Virus record (IMG/VR): IMGVR_UViG_3300009514_000018
Location: 1-64,000 of that record
Strand: one strand, 5' to 3'
Source: a virus
DNA: 64,000 nucleotides
The notes under the pieces are model-generated. The model did no database searches. It saw only the letters and a list, made by a program, of their open reading frames with translations, and had not been told where the DNA came from. This document shows positions 58,648-64,000 of the stretch, in pieces; position 1 is the stretch's first letter; every line of letters starts with the position of its first letter. The translations under genes and the position numbers were made by a program.

Positions 58648-59600
58648 CGTTTTATCACCACAGGGTTACACTCACTGCAGAGGAGCTGGCAGCGCTGCTT
58701 CTCCATCCAGTTCTGGACCTCGGGCTGGTGGGAGTTGAAGCGGAACTTCTTCTCCAGGATCTTCACCATCTCGTCCACTCCTTCCACCTGACTCTGGATG
58801 GGGGGAGGAGGATGCTCGGCGGGGACCACATTCTCGAACTTCTCGGCCTGAGGGCCCACGCTGGCCGGTGTCTTCTTCAGCTCCTCGTGGTGGACCAAGA
58901 TTCCCTCCCGGAGGAGCTTCAGGGAGATTCCCTTGGTCTTGATCTGGATCTGATGGACCTTGACGTACTCCAAGATCTCATCCCGTTTCATGCCCTTCAG
59001 CTTCCCCTCGAGGCTGTCGGAGTCCACCTTCTCGACCTTCTTCTTGTTAGCCTTCTTCTTCTTTTCCTCCTTCTCCGGCTCCGGTGGAGGATCGGGTTCA
59101 GGCTTCGGCTTGGCAGTCCCACTGGTGAGCGGCCAGGGCTTAGGTCCTTTGGAGACAGCAGTTCTCAGGGGGGTCAGCGCGGAGAGGGGGGCATCGAGGT
59201 TGGGCGCATCAGCCTTCTGTACCGCCTCAGCTGGCTCCTCTTGGACTTTCTCCTCCTTGGTGGGCTCCTCGGTCGTCTTGGGCTCCTCAGGGGGCTCAGG
59301 AGGCGCCTCGGAGGGGAGGAAGGTGTTCTCCATGACTCCCCACAGCGTTCCGGGAGAGATGGGTCCCCTGAAGGTGGCGAGGGTTTTCAATACCAGCTTC
59401 TGGAGCCGAGGATCCAGGGAGGCGAAGACATCGGTCCACCTGTCTTCCGTGATCTCCGGCTCGGACTCCTCCTGCCAGTCGTCTAGCTCCTGGAAGATGG
59501 CGTCGGCGGCTCCTCGGAGGGTCACTCCGAGGAGGTAGAACTGGTTCTCGGTATCGGTTCGTACTCTCGTTTTCGACTTATTGAATTGACTGAAATCCAT
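58623..59600 (-). CDS. Hypothetical protein with low-complexity centre, 325 aa
   Basis: SD AGGAG before ATG 59598-59600. N-terminal ~90 residues are globular helical (NQFYLLGVTLRGAADAIFQELDDW). The middle (95-200) is Pro/Glu/Lys-rich (PPEPPEEPKTTEEP; PPPEPEKEEKKKKANKKK). From ~200 it has a SAP-like short helical region (EGKLKGMKRDEILEYVKVHQI), then an end with Cys (RCQLLCSECNPVVIKRCF). SAP-like motifs bind DNA; that reading is uncertain. Function unknown. Confidence 0.5.
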   Translation of the reverse strand: MDFSQFNKSKTRVRTDTENQFYLLGVTLRGAADAIFQELDDWQEESEPEITEDRWTDVFASLDPRLQKLVLKTLATFRGPISPGTLWGVMENTFLPSEAPPEPPEEPKTTEEPTKEEKVQEEPAEAVQKADAPNLDAPLSALTPLRTAVSKGPKPWPLTSGTAKPKPEPDPPPEPEKEEKKKKANKKKVEKVDSDSLEGKLKGMKRDEILEYVKVHQIQIKTKGISLKLLREGILVHHEELKKTPASVGPQAEKFENVVPAEHPPPPIQSQVEGVDEMVKILEKKFRFNSHQPEVQNWMEKQRCQLLCSECNPVVIKRCFEAFGR

Positions 59601-59602
59601 GG

Positions 59603-60019
59603 CTACTCCTTCACCCTGATGGTAATCTCCCGGCTGAGGACCTCCTTCCCGGCCATGAAGCCATCGCAGAGGCCGGAGTAGAGATCGATCTCCGCCTCAA
59701 GGATGGCCAGCTGCTCGACCAGATCGGCGTTCTCTGACTTCACGATGCGCTCCACATGGGCGAAACTCTTCCCCTCCTGAACCTGCCGCATGCGAACCTC
59801 GTTCTTGAAGCCTACCTTGGTGGTCTTCAGCTCGGCTCGCTTCTTTGCCAGGGCCTGGCAGGTCCACCGGAACATTTCGGTGAATTGGAAGAGTAGGCTT
59901 CTGATTTTGGCCATGGGGAGGATCGTGGGATCGGGGGGCAGCTGGAGCTGCTTGTTCTTGGGCTCCAGCACCCAGGGGAGACCCTTGGTCTGCTCCTTGA
60001 GATCATCAAAAGCGCTCAT
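59603..60019 (-). CDS. Coiled-coil protein, 138 aa
   Basis: SD AGAAGGAG before ATG 60017-60019. All-helical: residues 40-120 are amphipathic (MFRWTCQALAKKRAELKTTKV; NADLVEQLAILEAEIDLYSG). Such proteins in phage replication operons can be accessory or recombination mediators. Not recognised. It lies directly between the Cas4-like nuclease and the low-complexity gene. Confidence 0.5.
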   Translation of the reverse strand: MSAFDDLKEQTKGLPWVLEPKNKQLQLPPDPTILPMAKIRSLLFQFTEMFRWTCQALAKKRAELKTTKVGFKNEVRMRQVQEGKSFAHVERIVKSENADLVEQLAILEAEIDLYSGLCDGFMAGKEVLSREITIRVKE

Positions 60020-60032
60020 TGTGTGACTCCTT

Positions 60033-60776
60033 CTAAGTTTCTATAGCACCGCAACACCAGACGAAGGGGCAGATCTTGCAGTGGTAGTCCTTCTTGCTGG
60101 CAGGGGGGATCTGCCTCATCTTGGCCGCTACCCTGATGGACTCGAGGACGCTGGCGGCCTTGTCCTTGGCAGCGGGTAGCCAGCCTTCGTAGCCCATGGA
60201 AACCGGGCTCTCGAATTCCTTGGCCTGGCCGCTGTCCTGGTTGATGTAGAGGATGGAGGCGGAGGAGTAGCCCAGAGCATGGGCGTAACCCCCCACCTGG
60301 AGCTTAGCGCTAGGGAAGGGCTGCTTCAGATCCTTGAACAGATCGTGCCGGGTGGACTTGATCTCCAGGAGGAAAGGTCCATCACAGTGGGAGTGGAGGA
60401 TCCCATCGAGGTATCCGAACACTCCCTTCCGGCTGATGTGGATTTCAGTGCTGAACTCGCTACCCAGCTTCTCGGCGTAGACCTCGATGAGGGCTTGGGT
60501 CATGGCGTGGGTGTTGTGACCCATCTGAAAGCGCAGCCACTGTTTCATCTGGATGGGTTGCTTCTTTCGCTCCATCTTGATGAACTCGAAGTAGACTCTC
60601 CGCCGACAGCCTCCCAGGGTGGAGGGTGCCACTGTCTCCTCGGGACGACGGACGATCTCCTTCATGCGGCTATCGTCTGGCTGGACGATCTCGCCCATCC
60701 GCTGCTTGACGCGATCCTCGAAGGCCCGGTTCAGGCCAGCTTCCTTGGAGGCTTCATAGTACCACTCCTTGAACAT
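60033..60776 (-). CDS. Cas4-like PD-(D/E)XK exonuclease with Fe-S cysteines
   Basis: 247 residues from ATG 60774-60776 (MFKEWYYEAS), SD GAGGTG; a longer upstream ORF lies in the neighbouring gene. Motifs: GHNTHAMTQ (His90), GYLDG (Asp124) and LLEIKST (Glu138-x-Lys140) match the RecB/Cas4 nuclease core. Cys57 with Cys233-x2-Cys236 and Cys241/242 matches the four-cysteine Fe-S cluster of Cas4/AddB. No CRISPR array or other cas genes are in the window, so it is likely used for phage recombination or DNA end processing, with the RecA-like protein. Metal-dependent exonuclease by family. Confidence 0.75.
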   Translation of the reverse strand: MFKEWYYEASKEAGLNRAFEDRVKQRMGEIVQPDDSRMKEIVRRPEETVAPSTLGGCRRRVYFEFIKMERKKQPIQMKQWLRFQMGHNTHAMTQALIEVYAEKLGSEFSTEIHISRKGVFGYLDGILHSHCDGPFLLEIKSTRHDLFKDLKQPFPSAKLQVGGYAHALGYSSASILYINQDSGQAKEFESPVSMGYEGWLPAAKDKAASVLESIRVAAKMRQIPPASKKDYHCKICPFVWCCGAIET

Positions 60777-60777
60777 G

Positions 60778-61245
60778 TCACACCTCGAAAATCTGTCTGA
60801 AGACTCTGACGGGAACGGTGGCCACCTTCCGCACTCCAATGGTGTGATAGAAGACCCAGTCGCCTCCATAGGGTACGTTACCCCGAGTCACAGTGAGGCG
60901 CTTGCCTCTCTGTGCCTGGGGCTCGGGGAGGATAAGCCCATCAGGTCTGTTGAGGCGGTAGGTCAGCTGGGCCATGGTGACGGTGATGATGTCGGGGAGG
61001 TTGGGATCCTCGGACTCGGTGGCAGCCACGACCAGCCAGTCCAGGGCCCTGTGCTTTCCCTCTGCTCTGATCTTCTCGATGATGGGGGCGGTGACGAGGA
61101 CCTGCTTCTTTCCGGTCTTCACCTCGATGGCGAAGGTGTCCGTGTGGCCGTCCCCAGGGTTCCACCAGTGCTTCCCAGAATCCTGATGATGCTTTCCTCC
61201 CAGCATCTCCACCACCTTCTTCTCCAACTCCTGCCACTTCTTCAT
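60778..61245 (-). CDS. Small PD-(D/E)XK nuclease / Holliday-junction-resolvase-like protein
   Basis: 155 residues. ELEKKVVEMLGG (Glu8), GHTDTFAIEVKTGKK with Asp36 and Glu41-x-Lys43 fit the PD-(D/E)XK core in the usual order, similar to Hjc/VRR-NUC-size enzymes. The C-terminal part (HTIGVRKVATVPVRVFRQI) is a basic beta segment. It overlaps the recA-like gene stop by ATGA and ends two bases before the Cas4-like start, so the three are translated together. It may be a second resolvase in addition to the RuvC-like one. Confidence 0.6.
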   Translation of the reverse strand: MKKWQELEKKVVEMLGGKHHQDSGKHWWNPGDGHTDTFAIEVKTGKKQVLVTAPIIEKIRAEGKHRALDWLVVAATESEDPNLPDIITVTMAQLTYRLNRPDGLILPEPQAQRGKRLTVTRGNVPYGGDWVFYHTIGVRKVATVPVRVFRQIFEV

Positions 61246-62414
61246 CAGAAAAACTCCCTTACCTTGGCCTCTATATCGTAAAGAATGGCTGGATCATCTT
61301 CGAGGAGCCGGAGGAACTGGGCCTTCCCGTGGTACTTCTGGTTGTCGTAAATGATCCAGGATCCGGCCTGTTCGACCACACCATGGAGGGAGGCCAAGGC
61401 AAGGACTTCTAGTCCGCGATCTATCTCCCCAGCTCGCTTGCCCTCCCAGTCCTCGGTGTAGAGGAGGTAGTCTCCATAACGACCTTCCGGGGCGATCTGG
61501 CAGGAGGTGGTCTTGATGGAGATCTCCCTGCCATAGGTCTTCTGGGTGGGGAACTTTCCGGCGCTGACGGCCTTGCTCTTGAAGAGGACATCAGCTCGCT
61601 GGAGGTACTTCAGAGCCCAGCCTCCCAGGGCGTCCGGGGGCAACGACATGGTGGCGATGCGGTCCCTGAGCTGGTTGATGATGACGATGGCGCAGGAGTT
61701 GCTCCCTCCGGTATCCTCCTTCGTCACCGCTCCGGTAGCAGGATCGAACTTCAGGCCATAGCCGGAGTAGATCCGCTCCACGAGGCGGGTGTTCATCCCT
61801 GCCTTCCTCAACCTCATTTCCCCATCGGTCATCTCCTTCTTGAGCAGCTCCTGAGGGGTGAGGGAGGAAATGGAGTCGATGACCAGGAGATCCAGGCCAC
61901 CGGAGCGGAATAGCCTCAAAGCTATCTCCAGCAGCTCCTCGGCCCGAGATCCCTCAATGAAGAGGAATTGCTCCGGGTCGATGGTATCTCCCCCCAGTTG
62001 GGCCATGATATCGTCAGCCCGGTCCTTCTCATCTGGACCTGGGGGAAGGGCGAGGCCCAGCTTCCTGGCCCAGGGGCGGGAAAAATCCTCCCCTTTGAGC
62101 CACGCAGCGGTTCCTCCCTGAGCGAGGATGTTGGCCACGGTGGTGATGCAGGCAGAGGTCTTCCCCGAATTGTCGTAGCCCTTGAACTGGACCGCTCTCC
62201 CCTGGAGAAGCCCTCCGCCCAGCAGATAGTCCAGGGTCAGGGATCCGGTGCTCCACCTCTCCTCGAGGCTCCGGGCCTTGTCGGCGGTGGTTATCACGCC
62301 GGAGCCAAACTCCTTCTGGAGGGGCTTGAGGATGGAGCCCAAGATCTTTCGCTTGTCGAGCTTGGTGGCGGGATCCACTACCTGCTCTTCCTTCTTTTTT
62401 TCTTTCTTGGGCAT
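61245..62414 (-). CDS. RecA/UvsX-like recombinase
   Basis: 389 residues; SD AGGAGG. Features of the RecA fold: GSLTLDYLLGGGLLQGRAVQFKG, Walker A in the form GYDNSGKTS, Walker B LLVIDSISSL, then the segment INQLRDRIATM and the L2-like GGWALKYL (L2 region), and a basic N-terminus (MPKKEKKKEE). The Walker A has Asn where RecA has Ser/Thr (GPESSGKT), and the whole is as divergent as UvsX-type phage recombinases. It promotes strand exchange with the nucleases and helicase of this module. Confidence 0.85.
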   Translation of the reverse strand: MPKKEKKKEEQVVDPATKLDKRKILGSILKPLQKEFGSGVITTADKARSLEERWSTGSLTLDYLLGGGLLQGRAVQFKGYDNSGKTSACITTVANILAQGGTAAWLKGEDFSRPWARKLGLALPPGPDEKDRADDIMAQLGGDTIDPEQFLFIEGSRAEELLEIALRLFRSGGLDLLVIDSISSLTPQELLKKEMTDGEMRLRKAGMNTRLVERIYSGYGLKFDPATGAVTKEDTGGSNSCAIVIINQLRDRIATMSLPPDALGGWALKYLQRADVLFKSKAVSAGKFPTQKTYGREISIKTTSCQIAPEGRYGDYLLYTEDWEGKRAGEIDRGLEVLALASLHGVVEQAGSWIIYDNQKYHGKAQFLRLLEDDPAILYDIEAKVREFF

Positions 62415-62426
62415 AATGCCCTCCTT

Positions 62427-62753
62427 CTAGTTTTCTTGGCGGACCTCGAATCTCCGCCACCCGGCTTTCCTCGTTTCCAAGATGGTTCTGTACCTGGTGC
62501 CATCAGGAGCCACCCAGAGCCGCTTGGCGCCGCAGAGCCTGCATTTTCTCTTTCCCGCCCAGGTGTGCTTCGGCTTGGGATCCTCTGGGCACTGTTCCCC
62601 CAGCTTCAAGTAGGTGGCGCAGACGTAGCGGGTCTGGTCGTCCTCCTTGTAGGTGGCCAGTCTTCCACAAGGCATACACATCCCCATACCGCAGGGCCAG
62701 ATCGAGGCCTTCTTGCTGTAGTAGGCTTTCTCGGCGGTGAGGGGTCTAGTCAT
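62427..62753 (-). CDS. Two-zinc-ribbon small protein, 108 aa
   Basis: The true start is ATG 62751-62753 (MTRPLTAEKAYYSKK), overlapping the polymerase stop by 8 bases; the longer ORF above it is a shadow of the polymerase gene. Contains CGMGMCMPCG and CRLCGAKRLW (Cys-x2-Cys pairs), plus VCATYLKLGEQC. Probably two zinc sites. The role is unknown; its place between polymerase and recombinase suggests a replication accessory. Confidence 0.6.
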   Translation of the reverse strand: MTRPLTAEKAYYSKKASIWPCGMGMCMPCGRLATYKEDDQTRYVCATYLKLGEQCPEDPKPKHTWAGKRKCRLCGAKRLWVAPDGTRYRTILETRKAGWRRFEVRQEN

Positions 62754-64000
62754 CCTTCGCCTCCTTCCAGGACTTGCCCACGGCAGGCTCGGCCTCGAGG
62801 GGAATGGAGAGGTCCCGCTTGAAGGGGTGCTCCATGAGGTGCTGGATGATGGGGACGGCCTTCTCGGCGTTCTCCTCGGGGATCTCGAAGATGATCTCAT
62901 CATGGATCTGGAGGAGCATCTTCGCCCCCAGCTCCTTTAGCTTCTTGTCCCGATCGATCTTGATCATGGCCGCCGTCAGGATGTCAGCAGCAGAACCCTG
63001 GACGCGGGCGTTGAAAGCTTGACGCTGTGCTCTCCCCTTCTTGGCGGGATCCCAGCTCATGATGTCGGGGAGGCGTCTCTTCCGCCCTCCAATGGTCTCC
63101 ACGAAGCCGTTCATACGGCAGAACTCGTGGACCTGCTTCAGGTAGAGGGACATGACGGGGAAGCGCCGGAAGTACTCATCCATGAGCTGCCTGGCCTCCT
63201 TGACGGAGATACCGAGCTGATCGGCCAGGGACTGGGGACCCATCCCGTAGAGGATGCCGAAGTTGAGGGTCTTGCCCTTATTTCTCAGATCGGAGTGAAG
63301 CTCCTTCACCTCCGCCACGGAGCAGTCCAGGTGGAACATCTCCTTGGTCACGCCGGAGTGGACATCGTGACCACCCTTGATGATCTCCATAAGGATGGGA
63401 TCCTGGGAAATCTCGGCCACGATGCGATACTCCAGCTGGCCGAAGTCGGCTCCCACGATGGAGTCCTGCTCCTCGCAGATGAAGGCCTTCCTGATGCCCC
63501 ACTCGCTCTCTCTGGCAGGAACGTTTTGGAGGTTCGGATTGGAGCTAGAGAGTCTCCCGGTGACGGCTCCATAGATACGGAAGGTGGTGTGGATCCGCCC
63601 CCACGGTTTGATCATCTCCTTGTAGTTCTCGCAGTAGCTGCGGAGCTTCACCAGCTCACCACGCTCGACCATCAGCTTCGCCACGGGATGATCCATCTTC
63701 TTGAGGGCCTTGGCGGCCACTGAGGGAATCTCCTCCAGGTAGACATCGCCGTGTTCGGGGCAGGTGTAGTCGTAGCGCTTGGTAGCCTTCTTTCCGCACT
63801 TCTTGCACTTCTTGGTGTCGGTGGCGAGGGTGGCCTTGAGCTTGAGTTGACCGAAGAGGACCTGAGCCTTCTGGTCGGGGGAGTCGAGGTTGATGGCCTT
63901 GCCTACCAGCTCGAAGATGTCTCCTTCCATCTGAAGGATCTTCTCGCTCATCTTCCTGGCGGACTTGTCCAGGTAGGATTCGTCCATCTTGATGCCCCGG
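62746..64000 (-). CDS. polA: Family A DNA polymerase (Pol I-like), N-terminus outside window
   Basis: The frame is open to the right edge (RGIKMDESYLDKSA is in frame), so the gene continues beyond 64000. Residue numbers here count from Met at 63985-63987. Palm motif A GADFGQLEYR, motif B RNKGKTLNFGILYG and motif C QIHDEIIFE are complete, so the polymerase should be active. Motif B has Phe at the Pol I 762 position. A C-x2-C-x11-C-x2-H insertion (residues 61-79) replaces part of the region before the palm. Any 3'-5' exonuclease domain would be off the window. Confidence 0.93.
   Translation of the reverse strand, partial: RGIKMDESYLDKSARKMSEKILQMEGDIFELVGKAINLDSPDQKAQVLFGQLKLKATLATDTKKCKKCGKKATKRYDYTCPEHGDVYLEEIPSVAAKALKKMDHPVAKLMVERGELVKLRSYCENYKEMIKPWGRIHTTFRIYGAVTGRLSSSNPNLQNVPARESEWGIRKAFICEEQDSIVGADFGQLEYRIVAEISQDPILMEIIKGGHDVHSGVTKEMFHLDCSVAEVKELHSDLRNKGKTLNFGILYGMGPQSLADQLGISVKEARQLMDEYFRRFPVMSLYLKQVHEFCRMNGFVETIGGRKRRLPDIMSWDPAKKGRAQRQAFNARVQGSAADILTAAMIKIDRDKKLKELGAKMLLQIHDEIIFEIPEENAEKAVPIIQHLMEHPFKRDLSIPLEAEPAVGKSWKEAKDD

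Noticed and set aside
60033-60776. Cas4-like gene as sign of a CRISPR system
   Set aside because: No repeat-spacer array or other cas gene in the window; phage Cas4-like proteins commonly stand alone.

Overview
The window is one stretch of a tailed double-stranded DNA phage genome with a contractile (myovirus-type) tail. It carries a large terminase, portal, prohead protease, HK97-fold capsid, tail sheath and tube, tape measure and a full baseplate set. The DNA is GC-rich, the genes are tightly packed with many ATGA-type overlaps, and most starts have a clear Shine-Dalgarno (SD) sequence. The host cannot be named from the sequence. I saw no integrase, CI-like repressor, tRNA gene, insertion sequence or CRISPR array. 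The family A DNA polymerase has Phe at the position equivalent to E. coli Pol I Phe762. Both observations fit, but do not prove, a lytic lifestyle.

Layout: (1) 1-1253, two minus-strand genes, the first running off the left edge. (2) 1254-2481, a 1.2 kb non-coding region full of perfect inverted repeats, G-rich repeats and palindromes; it is the best candidate for a replication origin or control region. (3) 2482-5043, a candidate small terminase and the large terminase (plus). (4) 4841-6485, an island of three minus-strand genes, the first of which overlaps the terminase 3' end in antisense, then an AT-richer divergent gap and a plus-strand gene with a possible HTH (6684-7352). (5) 7401-29638, portal, a very large end-processing fusion protein, protease/scaffold, capsid, then neck, fiber and head-tail joining proteins. 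(6) 29650-48488, sheath, tube, tail chaperone with a probable frameshift product, tape measure, baseplate hub, spike, wedge (gp25-like, J-like) and tail protein I. (7) 48469-52869, a 1466-residue beta-helix fiber. (8) 52866-64000, a minus-strand nucleic-acid module: Dam methylase, small zinc proteins, RuvC-like resolvase, SF2 helicase, Cas4-like nuclease, a second PD-(D/E)XK nuclease, RecA-like recombinase and family A DNA polymerase (partial at the right edge).

The most unusual gene is at 9547-14445. It is a single 1632-residue protein that combines a HAD phosphatase, a nucleotidyltransferase-type domain, a complete ATP-dependent polynucleotide ligase, a 2H phosphoesterase and one or two LigD-like 3'-phosphoesterase segments. 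It sits between portal and protease, in the head-assembly operon, and not with the replication genes. That suggests a nucleic-acid end-healing and sealing machine that is made late and possibly packaged in the virion. A module of about 58 residues at its residues 297-352 also occurs twice in the small gene just upstream.

Other points of interest: a probable internal in-frame start giving a separate scaffold from the protease gene, a flagellin-hook-like domain inserted in both capsid and sheath, a zinc-knuckle insertion in the DNA polymerase, and stop codons on opposite strands sharing one CTAG at 52866-52869. No lysis gene could be identified with confidence; a two-helix membrane protein at 55372-55626 is a possible holin.
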